This document shows, one piece after another, positions 44,783 to 53,579 of a stretch of 64,000 bases of DNA. The stretch is from contig NZ_PKUQ01000015.1 in the NCBI RefSeq assembly GCF_002866925.1, positions 1 to 64,000 on the forward strand, written 5' to 3'. The notes under the pieces are model-generated. The model searched no databases. It worked only from the letters and a program-made list of their open reading frames with translations, and was not told the DNA's origin. Within the stretch, counting starts at the first letter, position 1. The number at the start of each line of letters is the position of its first letter. Made by a program: the position numbers and the translations under genes. The stretch comes from Cohaesibacter celericrescens (GTDB lineage: Bacteria; Pseudomonadota; Alphaproteobacteria; Rhizobiales; Cohaesibacteraceae).

Positions 44783-45412
44783 TCAAGAGCCAAGCATGGC
44801 TGCCTCCGCAGCTCGGCGACCGATCTCATCCCAGTCTTTAGCGCGCACCAAATCAAGGGGCGCGATCCACGTCCCGCCGATGGCGAAGACATTGGATTGA
44901 GAGAGATAATCACGCGCATTGTCTGGATTTATACCGCCGGTTGGGCAGAATGAAATGTCGCCGACGGGTCCCGCCACAGCCTTGAGCATGGAAATGCCGC
45001 CGAGCACTGCCGCGGGAAATAATTTTTGCTGGCTGAAACCTGCGTCGCGCAAGGTTAGCATTTCAGACAAGGAGCCTGCACCGGGCAGGAAAGGCCAATC
45101 GCTCATTTCCAGCGCTTGCAGCAATTTGAAGGAAACGCCAGGGGAAACACCAAACTGACCACCCGCTGATTGGGCCGCATTTAATTGTGCTTCGGTCAAA
45201 ATCGAACCAACACCAACAACGGCGCCCTCGACTTGATTGGCAATCGTTTCAATAGCGTTTAGCGCCGCATCGCTGCGCAGTGTTATTTCCAGAATAGAGA
45301 GACCATTGTCTACCAGAGAGCGAGCCAAAGGCAGCGCATCTTCGGGATCTTCGATCACCAAGACCGGAATCACTTTGGGTCCATTCAGTAATGTTGTGAT
45401 GGATGGATGCAT
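44783..45412 (-). CDS. eda: 2-dehydro-3-deoxyphosphogluconate aldolase
   Basis: Class I aldolase cleaving KDPG to pyruvate and glyceraldehyde-3-phosphate, and also acting on 4-hydroxy-2-oxoglutarate. The 209-residue protein has Glu42 in SILEITLRSDAA, GVGSILTEAQ, the Schiff-base Lys130 in QQKLFPAAVLGG, and FCPTGGINPDNA; spacing agrees with E. coli Eda (Glu45, Lys133). It ends the hexuronate pathway encoded to its right. A terminator between it and uxaC suggests its own promoter in 45413-45597. Confidence 0.94.
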   Translation of the reverse strand: MHPSITTLLNGPKVIPVLVIEDPEDALPLARSLVDNGLSILEITLRSDAALNAIETIANQVEGAVVGVGSILTEAQLNAAQSAGGQFGVSPGVSFKLLQALEMSDWPFLPGAGSLSEMLTLRDAGFSQQKLFPAAVLGGISMLKAVAGPVGDISFCPTGGINPDNARDYLSQSNVFAIGGTWIAPLDLVRAKDWDEIGRRAAEAAMLGS

Positions 45413-45596
45413 AATGTTCCTTTTGTCGATGAGGTCACAAGAACCTCTCGTTTTGGCCGCAAATTTTCAAACCCATACTCTATAGCATTAGCGCGGGACC
45501 ATATCAGGCCATCGCTGCGCATGCCATACACGATGTAAGAAGTCTGATCACAATAAAGGAAATAGATTATTTTTAAGTAACGCTGCTGTTGCCAGC

Positions 45597-45641
45597 AAAA
45601 AAAGAGAAACCGTCTGGTACGCATCATCGTACCAGACGGTT
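45597..45641 (-). terminator. Terminator after uxaC
   Basis: AACCGTCTGGTACG and CGTACCAGACGGTT make a perfect 14-bp stem with a 6-base loop; on the minus strand it is followed by TCTCTTTTTTT. It lies about 50 bases beyond the uxaC stop. Confidence 0.92.
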
Positions 45642-45692
45642 GGTTATCAGCACTATATGTGACCCGGTGCACCAAACTGCATCGGGTTTGGC

Positions 45693-47111
45693 TTATGCCT
45701 CTGGTTGGTCCAGAAACCAGTCCGCTGCGTTTTGATAGCAAACATCGCGTACCAGCTTGTCTAGCAACTGGCGATCATTCGGAATGTGACCTGCTTCAGT
45801 CCAGCGCCCAATCATTTGGCAAACCAGACGGCGAAAATACTCATGCCGTGGGAAGGACAAAAAGGAGCGACTGTCGGTCAACATGCCGATGAAGTGGGAG
45901 AAGAGCCCCATTTGTGCCAATTGGGTCATTTGTCGTTCCATGCCGTCCAGCTGGTCATTGAACCACCAGCCTGAGCCCGCCTGAATCTTGCCCGGAATGG
46001 TGCCATCCTGAAAATTACCAGCGGTGGATACAATGACTTCATTCATATTTGGATTGAGATGATAGAGCACGGTTTTGGGCAAATGGCCATCTCGATCCAT
46101 TTCTCCAAGCAATCCGTTCAACGGGCCCGCCACAGGCAGGTCGTTGATGGAATCGCCACCAACGTCGGCACCCAGACTGCCATAGAAGCGGTGATTGTTG
46201 TTGCGGATTGCGCCGATATGCATTTGCATTACCAAGCCGCGTTGATAATAGGCACGGGACAGATCAACCAGCATATTGGTTTGGAATTGAGCAATTTCGA
46301 GCTCTTCAAGAGCCTGATTCGTCATCCGCTTTTCAAAAATTACATTGAGCGCGGCAGTGTTAACCGGAGGAGCAAAGCGCAACACGTCAATGCCGTGATC
46401 GGTGGCTTTACAGCCATTGGCAACAAAGTGGTCAAGACGCTCGATCAGGGCATCCATCAGCTCTTCATAGCTCTCAATGGAGCGGCCTACCACTTTGGAC
46501 AAATCTGCTATGAAGTCCATAAAGCCCGGCATTTCGATTTTGTAGGCCTGATCCGGACGGAAGCTTGGCGCGACAATCATGTCATTGATGCTGTCGTCCT
46601 GAGCTATGGCTTTGTGATGCTCGAGACTGTCGCAGGGCATGTCTGTTGTGCCGACAAATTCAACCTTCATCTGACGCAGCAACCCGCGAGCAGAGTGGCT
46701 GTCTTCTGCCAGTTTGCTGTTGGCTTTCTCCCAGATTGCGTCTGCCGTTGCAGGAGACAACAAATCGCGAATGCCAAAATAACGCTGCAGTTCAAGATGG
46801 GTCCAGTGATATAGGGGGTTGCCGAGAAAACGCGGCATCACCTCGGCAAAGGCATTGAATTTTTCGCGGAAATCAGCGGCGCCCGAAACACGTTCTTCGT
46901 TGATACCGGCCCAACGCATCGCGCGCCATTTATAGTGGTCCCCTTCTAGCCAGATTGCTCCGATATCGTCCCATTTTTTATCGGATGCGATAACATCTGG
47001 TCCCAAGTGATTGTGATAATCAACAATGGGCAAACTTTCTGCAACGTCATGATAGAGATGGCGCGCTGCTGCTGTATCCAGCAAAAAGTCTGGGCCTAGA
47101 AAAGGTTGCAT
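45693..47111 (-). CDS. uxaC: Glucuronate isomerase
   Basis: Uronate isomerase converting D-glucuronate to D-fructuronate (and galacturonate to tagaturonate), an amidohydrolase-fold metalloenzyme. The 472-residue protein has LPIVDYHNHLGPDVIASDKK, with the metal-binding HNH-type histidines, WLEGDHYKWRAMRWAG, KVEFVGTTDMPCDSLEHH, and VMQMHIGAIRNNNHRFYG. Length is the family's usual 470. It follows uxuB by 83 bases, with a stem-loop between. Confidence 0.97.
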   Translation of the reverse strand: MQPFLGPDFLLDTAAARHLYHDVAESLPIVDYHNHLGPDVIASDKKWDDIGAIWLEGDHYKWRAMRWAGINEERVSGAADFREKFNAFAEVMPRFLGNPLYHWTHLELQRYFGIRDLLSPATADAIWEKANSKLAEDSHSARGLLRQMKVEFVGTTDMPCDSLEHHKAIAQDDSINDMIVAPSFRPDQAYKIEMPGFMDFIADLSKVVGRSIESYEELMDALIERLDHFVANGCKATDHGIDVLRFAPPVNTAALNVIFEKRMTNQALEELEIAQFQTNMLVDLSRAYYQRGLVMQMHIGAIRNNNHRFYGSLGADVGGDSINDLPVAGPLNGLLGEMDRDGHLPKTVLYHLNPNMNEVIVSTAGNFQDGTIPGKIQAGSGWWFNDQLDGMERQMTQLAQMGLFSHFIGMLTDSRSFLSFPRHEYFRRLVCQMIGRWTEAGHIPNDRQLLDKLVRDVCYQNAADWFLDQPEA

Positions 47112-47147
47112 CTTATACTCTCCATTTGTGCATCATTGACTATTGCT

Positions 47148-47188
47148 GCCGTCGGCCTTCAGGCCGGTTAGCGGAAAAGGCCGACGGC
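47148..47188 (-). repeat. Stem-loop between uxuB and uxaC
   Basis: GCCGTCGGCCTT and AAGGCCGACGGC form a perfect 12-bp stem with a 17-base loop in the 83-base gap. There is no T-run. Such intercistronic hairpins commonly stabilise the upstream message or adjust relative levels. Confidence 0.6.
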
Positions 47189-47194
47189 ATGACT

Positions 47195-48667
47195 TTAAGA
47201 AGCCAAGGAAGCCACGCTAGCTTTGGCTCCTGTCTGGACTAAAGTTGCATAATTTGCCTTGATTTTCGTCACGAATTTAGGATTGTTCGCAAGTTTAGCA
47301 GGGAAAATACTGTCGATGGCGAGCACGGCATCGATATAGGCGTCTTGATCAGGCAGCAGCGCTGCTTTTTCTGCGATCAGATCGGCCGCCAATGGGTCGT
47401 TAATTGGCGTAGGAGCACCTTTTTCATCGGTTCCTGCCATAAAGCGCAACCAACCGGCAACACCCAGTGCTAGCCGGGACCAATCAGACCCATGCTCAAT
47501 GTGCCAAGCAATGGATGCCAGCATTCTCTGGGGTAGTTTCTGGCTGCCATCGGAGGCAATCTGCGCGGTTTTATGCTTCAGTTGACTATTGGAGAAACGC
47601 TCGATAAGGGCATCCGCATAGGCGTCCAAATCCACATCTCCGGGCACAGACAGGGTTGGCTGCTGTTCTTTGACCATTAATTCGTGCGCGACTTTGCGAT
47701 AGTCTTCATCTGCCATACAGGCATCGATGGTTTCATACCCAGCCAGATAACCAAGGTAGGCAAGGAAAGAATGCGCGCCATTCAGGGTGCGCAGTTTCAT
47801 GTCTTCAAAGGGTTCTACATTGGAGACAAACTGGGCGCCCACTTCTTCCCAAGCGGGACGGCCTTTGATGAAACGGTCTTCAATCACCCACTGGCGGAAC
47901 GGCTCGCAGACAATGCCATTGGGGTCTTCCATGCCACCAAGCCTTGTTTTAATCAGGGCGCGGCTTTCGTCTGTCAGGGCTGGAACGATGCGATCTACCA
48001 TTGAGCAAGGGAAAGTCACATGCGCCTCGATCCATGCGGCCAGATCGGCATCCAGCTTGCGGGCATAGGACATTACCGCCAATTCGCACAGTTTGCCATT
48101 GGTGGGCAAATTGTCGAGGGACAAGATCGTGAAACCATCAAGACCCGCCTCACGGCGGCGACGCAAGGCCTCCACCAGCGCACCAATGGCAGATTTTGGT
48201 GTGTGCGGGTTTTCAAGGTCATGCACGATGGCAGGATTGGCTTCGTCCAGTTTGCCACCAGCCAGACAATAGCCTTTTTCCGTCACTGTCATAGAAACAA
48301 TTGCCAGATCAGGCTCTAGGTATGGTGCAAAAAAGGCATCAACGCCCCCTCGCTCGGGATGGGCTGTTTTGACAATTGAGCCGATCACACGCAGATTGCT
48401 AACCGTATCACTATGTTCCAGAACGCTGTAAAGATGGTCATTTTCTTCGAGCTGGCCAAAACGTTCAGCACCAAATAGAATGTCGCTTACCACTACGCCC
48501 CAGTCGCTTTTGGGGTGCTTGAGCAGCAAATCCTGATGATAGCCCATCCAGTGGGCACGGGCGAATGCACCAAAACCCAGATGAATGAGTCGAGGTTTTA
48601 GGGCTGAGCGATCGTAATTTGGCAACTGAACATTGCCCGGTGCTTTCATCAGATCAGAAATAGTCAT
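47195..48667 (-). CDS. uxuB: Fructuronate reductase / mannitol dehydrogenase family
   Basis: Reduces D-fructuronate to D-mannonate with NADH. The 490-residue polyol dehydrogenase has RLIHLGFGAFARAHWMGYHQ in the Rossmann N-terminal domain, TVTEKGYC, LSLDNLPTNGK, FPCSMVDRIVPALTDESR and the C-terminal helical domain with MKLRTLNGAHSFLAYLGYLA, carrying the catalytic Lys/Asn-His region. UxuB and tagaturonate or mannitol reductases share this fold; location beside uxaC and uxuA decides for fructuronate reductase. It starts 14 bases after the GH31 stop, so the two are cotranscribed. Confidence 0.9.
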   Translation of the reverse strand: MTISDLMKAPGNVQLPNYDRSALKPRLIHLGFGAFARAHWMGYHQDLLLKHPKSDWGVVVSDILFGAERFGQLEENDHLYSVLEHSDTVSNLRVIGSIVKTAHPERGGVDAFFAPYLEPDLAIVSMTVTEKGYCLAGGKLDEANPAIVHDLENPHTPKSAIGALVEALRRRREAGLDGFTILSLDNLPTNGKLCELAVMSYARKLDADLAAWIEAHVTFPCSMVDRIVPALTDESRALIKTRLGGMEDPNGIVCEPFRQWVIEDRFIKGRPAWEEVGAQFVSNVEPFEDMKLRTLNGAHSFLAYLGYLAGYETIDACMADEDYRKVAHELMVKEQQPTLSVPGDVDLDAYADALIERFSNSQLKHKTAQIASDGSQKLPQRMLASIAWHIEHGSDWSRLALGVAGWLRFMAGTDEKGAPTPINDPLAADLIAEKAALLPDQDAYIDAVLAIDSIFPAKLANNPKFVTKIKANYATLVQTGAKASVASLAS

Positions 48668-48681
48668 AAATTTTCTCCAGA

Positions 48682-51066
48682 TCAGAAGGGCAACAATGTG
48701 CCACTGTCATAAGGACGATTGAGGACAGACAGGAGGCGACTATCATCATTGCAGGTGCTGATTTCGCAGCCAGCCAGTGCGGGGTTAAAACGGCCCTTGT
48801 GGGCCCATCTTAGATCCAGCGTGCTCGCTGTTTGTGTAACAGTCAGAGTGGTCAGGCGGTGCTCTCCGTCCATTGCATCAACATTGTCACCTTTGTCATC
48901 GTAAACATGCGCTGTATATTCGCAGCTTCCAGCCCCGGGCATAGGATAAATGACGAGCTGGCGTGTTTGTCCTTTAACCGATGCTGACCGCTTGGCCTCT
49001 GGTGACAATGGTAAAACTGTGCCGGCGCGAACGAACAGCGGAATCGATTCAATCGTTACCGGTATGGTGGTATGTTGTCCACCCTTGTAATAGCTTCCTG
49101 TCCAAAAATCATAATAACCAACGCCATTGTCGGGTAAATAAACCCGTCGTGATGTCGCGCCTTCTTCCACCACGTTGGCCACCAGCAAATCACGCCCAAG
49201 GAAGAAATCATCGGTTGGTTCAAAACACTGTGCATCATGATCATGGTCAAGGAACGTTGGCCGGATCATCGGTTCGTCATCGACAACAGATTTATAGAGC
49301 AAGGTGTAGAGGTAAGGCAGCAAGCTGTAACGCAGTTTGATTGCGTTTCGGATGTGGTTGGTGACTTGCGGGAACATCCATGCTTCGTTGACTGTCGCAT
49401 CGTCATTCCAGCTGTGAATCGTGAAGCGGGGATGGAAAATGCCATTTTGCACCCAGCGCACAAACAGCTCCGGTTCAGGACGTGGCCCGGCAAAGCCGCC
49501 AACATCGTGGCCGACATTGTATAGGCCGGACAGGCTCATGCCCAAACCCATCGGGATATTATATTTGAGGCTCTTCCAATTGGTGCGATTGTCGCCAGAC
49601 CAGGTCTGGGCATACCGTTGGATGCCGGGGCAGCCGGAACGCGAAATCAGATAGGGGCGTTTTTCCGGTGCAAAATCTTTTTGCGCTTCCGTTGATGCGC
49701 GTGTCATCAGCAATGGCTGAACCGGGCGGATAAGGTCGATTTCAATGGGATCACCAAAGCCGTTGCATCGGGCTTGTCTGTCCCAGATTTCATATTCGTT
49801 ATTGTCATTCCATGTGCTGTTGATGCCATAGTCCAACAAGGCAGTTTTCACATTTGCCCGCCACCAGCTTTGCGTCGCTGGATTGGTGAAGTCCAGATGG
49901 CTGCCTTCATCATCCCAAAAGACCGAGCGCTCTGCGACACCGGTATCACTATCCTGAACATACAACCCCAGAGCATCGGCTTCCGAGTAGCGTGGGTGGT
50001 CCTGAAGCAAGCAAGGTTTGATGTTGGCGATCAGCTCGATACCTGCGTCGGCAAAGCATTTGGACATGCCTTTGGCGTCGGGTACCTTGGCTGTATTCCA
50101 GTTAAACACATACCGCTTAGGCCCGATCGAGGTGTAGCCCGAAGACAGTTGGAAACTATCGCACGGAATATCGTGCTTCTCGAGCAGTTTGACAAAGCCT
50201 TGCAATTGTTCTTGCGCGTTGTCGGCATCCGTATAGGACATGGTGGAGCCTGAATAGCCCAGCGACCAACGTGGCAAAAAGGCGGTGCCGCCGGTCAGGC
50301 GGGTATGGGCTTTGGTGACATCCGCAATGGATGGCCCAAGGGTAAAGTAATAGTCCAGATCTCCGTCTTGTGCGCGATAGGAGCGATAGGGCTGGTGATA
50401 ATTGTCCAGCTCATTGCCCAGATCAAACCAACACGGGGACAGATTGTCATAGAAAAGCCCATAAGCCAGCCCGTTGGCTAGCCGCGTAATGGTGAAGGGT
50501 ATGTGTTTGTAGAGAGGATCGGTAGCGCCGGCATCGTAGCCCATGGCGTCCAGATTGCGCATTTCATAACGGCGGCCGGAGCGTTCCAATTCGCCTGCTT
50601 TTTCACCAAGCCCGAAGAAACGATCCGATGCATCGCGCCTCAGAAAATGGCTGTGCGCATGGTCCTTGCGCCCCAGCATATACGCGCCGGTTGGGCGATC
50701 TTGTGCAATTTGTTGCCATTGCTCGTCAACACCTTCCCGCCCATGCCAAACAAGACCAAGAGGCTTGTTTATGGTAACGCATAAATGGTGGGTCGACAAA
50801 GTGATGCTGTCATCTTCCAGCTGGCTTTCAAAAGCTGGACAGGCAAAGCCCTCCAACGATGTGCGTTTGCGGCCTTCGATCGGAGCGTCGCCCTTGGGCG
50901 CAACACACCAGCTGCGATCCAGACGATAGACGCCGTCTTTCAGCAGCTGCACCCGTATCATCCGTTCTTCAAGAACATCAATGTGCAGATGATGCCGTCC
51001 TTCGACTTCAAGAATGACACCGGTTTCCGTTTGGCTTTTGAAGATCCAGTTTTTCAGTTGATACAT
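48682..51066 (-). CDS. Glycoside hydrolase family 31 alpha-glycosidase
   Basis: A 794-residue GH31 enzyme (alpha-glucosidase/alpha-xylosidase type). The N-terminal beta domain has FFGLGEKAGELERSGRRYEM; the barrel has CDSFQLSSGYTSIGPKRYVF, the probable nucleophile region INSTWNDNNEYEIWD, and the acid/base region RYAQTWSGDNRTNWKSLKYN; a C-terminal beta domain follows. No signal peptide, so it is cytoplasmic. ATG 51066 is preferred over the frame start at 51099. It heads the operon GH31-uxuB-uxaC. Its substrate may be an imported alpha-linked disaccharide containing a uronic acid, but that is inference from position. Confidence 0.9.
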   Translation of the reverse strand: MYQLKNWIFKSQTETGVILEVEGRHHLHIDVLEERMIRVQLLKDGVYRLDRSWCVAPKGDAPIEGRKRTSLEGFACPAFESQLEDDSITLSTHHLCVTINKPLGLVWHGREGVDEQWQQIAQDRPTGAYMLGRKDHAHSHFLRRDASDRFFGLGEKAGELERSGRRYEMRNLDAMGYDAGATDPLYKHIPFTITRLANGLAYGLFYDNLSPCWFDLGNELDNYHQPYRSYRAQDGDLDYYFTLGPSIADVTKAHTRLTGGTAFLPRWSLGYSGSTMSYTDADNAQEQLQGFVKLLEKHDIPCDSFQLSSGYTSIGPKRYVFNWNTAKVPDAKGMSKCFADAGIELIANIKPCLLQDHPRYSEADALGLYVQDSDTGVAERSVFWDDEGSHLDFTNPATQSWWRANVKTALLDYGINSTWNDNNEYEIWDRQARCNGFGDPIEIDLIRPVQPLLMTRASTEAQKDFAPEKRPYLISRSGCPGIQRYAQTWSGDNRTNWKSLKYNIPMGLGMSLSGLYNVGHDVGGFAGPRPEPELFVRWVQNGIFHPRFTIHSWNDDATVNEAWMFPQVTNHIRNAIKLRYSLLPYLYTLLYKSVVDDEPMIRPTFLDHDHDAQCFEPTDDFFLGRDLLVANVVEEGATSRRVYLPDNGVGYYDFWTGSYYKGGQHTTIPVTIESIPLFVRAGTVLPLSPEAKRSASVKGQTRQLVIYPMPGAGSCEYTAHVYDDKGDNVDAMDGEHRLTTLTVTQTASTLDLRWAHKGRFNPALAGCEISTCNDDSRLLSVLNRPYDSGTLLPF

Positions 51067-51141
51067 GATGAAAACTTCCGACTTGGAGCAAAAGGGCAAT
51101 GAAGCCCTTCGTGTCTTTTGGGTTTTATGGGATGCTCAAAG

Positions 51142-51171
51142 AAAAACCGCCCATCACTGGGCGGCTTTTTG
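51142..51171 (-). terminator. Terminator after dctM
   Basis: CCGCCCA, TCAC loop, TGGGCGG with A-run and T-run either side. On the minus strand it follows the TRAP large permease by 12 bases and precedes the GH31 gene by about 75. Confidence 0.88.
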
Positions 51172-51181
51172 AATTTTTGGT

Positions 51182-52492
51182 TCAGCCGCCATATCCAAGG
51201 AAGAAGCTTGGCAGGAACAGAGACAGCTGCGGGATATAGGTTACCGCGAGCAATAGCACCACCAGCACGGCATAGAAGGGCAGCAGAGGTTTAAGCACTT
51301 TGCTGATTGCCACCTTGCCGACCGAACAACCAACGAACAATGCGGAGCCGACTGGCGGTGTGCAAATGCCGATGCACAGGTTGAAGGTCATCATCACACC
51401 AAAATGCACTGGATCCATACCCAAATCCTGAACAACAGGCAGGAAAATCGGAGTGAAGATCAAAAGGGCAGGTGTCATGTCCATGAAGGTTCCTATGACC
51501 AGCAATGCCAGATTGATCGCCAAAAGGATGACAAGTGGGTTCTCGGACAAAGACAACAGGGCATCAGAAATGGTGAATGGAATGTCTGAGAAAGCCATTG
51601 CCTTGGACATTGCAATGGAGCAACCAATCATCAAAAGCACGATGGATGTAGTGACCGCTGACTCGAGAATGATCTTGGGTAGATCGCGGATGGTGATTTC
51701 GCGATACCAGACCAGCGCCAAAAACAACGTGTAAACCACCGCCACGGCCGACGCTTCGGTCGCAGTGAAGATACCGCCGATAATGCCACCCATGATAATG
51801 AAAATCAGACCAAGCGGAAGGACGGCATCGCAAGATTTTTGCATCACCTCGTTCCAGGACGGCTTTGGAGCCAGAGGATAACCGCGTTTCTTGGCGATGA
51901 CCCCAGCCACCGTCATAAGACCCAAACCCATCAGAATGCCAGGGACATAACCGGCCACGAACAAGGCTGCGATCGACGTGCCGTTGGTGATCAGGGAATA
52001 GACGATAAAGGTGGTGGAGGGTGGGATCAGCAATCCTGTTGGGCAGGAGGCGATATTAACCGCTGCGGAAAAAGCAGGATCATATCCTTCTTTTTTCTGA
52101 ATGGGCGCCATAACGCCGCCAACAGCTGCCGCAGATGCGACTGCCGAGCCAGAGATGGCTCCAAACATCATATTGGCCAGAACGTTACAATGGGCCAGTG
52201 AGCCGGGTAGACGACCACCGAGGATCTTGGCAAATTCAATAAGCCGCATAGCGATACCGCCGCGGTTCATGATATTGCCAGCCAAAATAAAGAAAGGGAT
52301 CGCCAACAGCGTGAAGCTGTCGAGACCGGATGCCATTTGCTGTGCGACAATAAATATCGACTGGTCAAATGACATGTTAATGACCATGAAGGTGAACACG
52401 GTCGCGATACCGATTGCAAAAGAAATCGGAACACTGAGCGCCATCAAAACGATAAAGATCGAAAATAGCGTGATTGTTGCTTGCCATTCCAT
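51182..52492 (-). CDS. TRAP transporter large permease (DctM)
   Basis: A 436-residue, about 12-helix transport subunit. IPFFILAGNIMNRGGIAMRL, LPGSLAHCNVLANMMFGAIS, GSAVASAAAVGGVMAPIQKK, SCPTGLLIPPSTTFIVYSLI and LCIGICTPPVGSALFVGCSV are all typical DctM segments. It works with DctQ and DctP to import an anionic substrate with sodium. It follows dctQ by 23 bases on the minus strand. By context the substrate is a hexuronate or a glucuronide. Confidence 0.95.
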   Translation of the reverse strand: MEWQATITLFSIFIVLMALSVPISFAIGIATVFTFMVINMSFDQSIFIVAQQMASGLDSFTLLAIPFFILAGNIMNRGGIAMRLIEFAKILGGRLPGSLAHCNVLANMMFGAISGSAVASAAAVGGVMAPIQKKEGYDPAFSAAVNIASCPTGLLIPPSTTFIVYSLITNGTSIAALFVAGYVPGILMGLGLMTVAGVIAKKRGYPLAPKPSWNEVMQKSCDAVLPLGLIFIIMGGIIGGIFTATEASAVAVVYTLFLALVWYREITIRDLPKIILESAVTTSIVLLMIGCSIAMSKAMAFSDIPFTISDALLSLSENPLVILLAINLALLVIGTFMDMTPALLIFTPIFLPVVQDLGMDPVHFGVMMTFNLCIGICTPPVGSALFVGCSVGKVAISKVLKPLLPFYAVLVVLLLAVTYIPQLSLFLPSFFLGYGG

Positions 52493-52515
52493 AACGTAAC
52501 TTGCCTCACTTCGAT

Positions 52516-53067
52516 CTATTTATGCTGCCCAGCAGGGGAGGAGGATGAGGGCGACATCGGGGTCGATGTGTCCACAATCTCGTCCTCAAAAGGAGTGTTG
52601 GGGTCGAGAAGTTCGATGATCAGAACCACGCAGTAGAACAGCATGGTCAAACCTGAAAAGGGAATTGCGCCATAAACATACCCCATTGGTATGCGGAGCG
52701 CGGGGGTCATCTGGCCGGTCTTGAGAGTCTCAGCCATCAATTGCCATCCGCCATACAGCATGACGACAGAGACGAAGGCTCCGATAATGACCAACACAAG
52801 AACCCTGATGTTGCGCAGAGAGCGGCCGCCCATCCATAGGCTGATGACATCGATGGCCAAGTGGCGCTTTTGCCCCAAAGTGTAGGCAGCGCCGGTAAAA
52901 GCGATCCACATAAAGAGGAATCGGGCGATTTCATCGGTTGTTGTACTGGGCGTACCCAGAACATAGCGCGAAAAAACCTGCCAAACGACGCAGACGACAA
53001 GAATTGTAAAAATCAGGACCACCAGACTGCCAAGCAACCCGTTGACCAAGCGCACGGCTTGCTTCAT
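52516..53067 (-). CDS. TRAP transporter small permease (DctQ)
   Basis: A 183-residue, four-helix small subunit. FTILVVCVVWQVFSRYVLGT then STTTDEIARFLFMWIAFTGA and YTLGQKRHLAIDVI are the DctQ signature. The C-terminal 30 residues are hydrophilic (DEIVDTSTPMSPSSSSPAGQ). First gene of dctQ-dctM on the minus strand, with UxuR-like palindromes upstream. The binding protein dctP is not in this operon but transcribed away on the other strand. Confidence 0.92.
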   Translation of the reverse strand: MKQAVRLVNGLLGSLVVLIFTILVVCVVWQVFSRYVLGTPSTTTDEIARFLFMWIAFTGAAYTLGQKRHLAIDVISLWMGGRSLRNIRVLVLVIIGAFVSVVMLYGGWQLMAETLKTGQMTPALRIPMGYVYGAIPFSGLTMLFYCVVLIIELLDPNTPFEDEIVDTSTPMSPSSSSPAGQHK

Positions 53068-53142
53068 GGTCTCACCCTTCCAATTGAGTATTTAAATCCC
53101 GACTTGTGTCGGGCGTGATGTTTTGTCGATCGAAAGAAAGGT

Positions 53143-53158
53143 AATTGGTTGTCCAATT
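53143..53158. promoter_or_regulatory. UxuR/ExuR-like operator O1
   Basis: AATTGG-TTGT-CCAATT, a perfect inverted repeat 76 bases before dctQ. It matches the enterobacterial UxuR/ExuR pattern (AATTGGT-N2-ACCAATT) with one mismatch. The FadR-type regulator encoded at 56584 is the probable ligand. Confidence 0.55.
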
Positions 53159-53410
53159 GTAGTCCTTCCCTTTCCATTCGACAGTAAACCGATTCGACAA
53201 CCAGTCAGTAACGTCAAATTGGTAGCAGCGCAGACAGAAATTTGTCTTCAAATGCCGACAGATTGCCAATTGGCAGACCATGCCACGTCGGGGCAAATGC
53301 TGTCTTTGTTCGGAATCGTCAGACTTTTGCGTTGCTCTGAATGACCGATATCGTTTGGTTGTCCTGTAAAGACACCTTATTTGCCCACAGTCATCGCAAA
53401 AAAAACAAAA

Positions 53411-53422
53411 TTGGTCAACCAA
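53411..53422. promoter_or_regulatory. UxuR/ExuR-like operator O2
   Basis: TTGGT-CA-ACCAA, perfect 5-bp inverted repeat flanked by AAAA, 158 bases before the dctP start. Fits the TTGGT-N2-ACCAA core exactly. Confidence 0.6.
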
Positions 53423-53464
53423 AATGAAAAATTATTGACAAAAATCTGAAAATATCCAATTGTC

Positions 53465-53474
53465 TGGTCGACCA
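53465..53474. promoter_or_regulatory. UxuR/ExuR-like operator O3
   Basis: TGGT-CG-ACCA, perfect palindrome within CTGGTCGACCAAT; a further half-site AAATTGGTCA is at 53481-53490. These lie close to where the dctP promoter is expected. Confidence 0.5.
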
Positions 53475-53579
53475 ATGATGAAATTGGTCAGATCATGCAA
53501 GGGCATGCCGCACTCATGTGAGTGGTTTATGCTCGATACAAACTAACACCGACTGAATTTTTCAATCGGGAGGGAAATG

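Larger units (their letters stand above)
53068..53579. other. Divergent control region, dctQM and dctP
   Basis: About 510 bases between divergent dctQM and dctP. No gene is supported. It contains several TTGGT/ACCAA half-sites and palindromes described separately; a further palindrome TGCCAATTGGCA is at 53264-53275. Confidence 0.55.

Noticed and set aside
46059..46814. 251-codon plus-strand frame
   Set aside because: Antisense shadow of uxaC.
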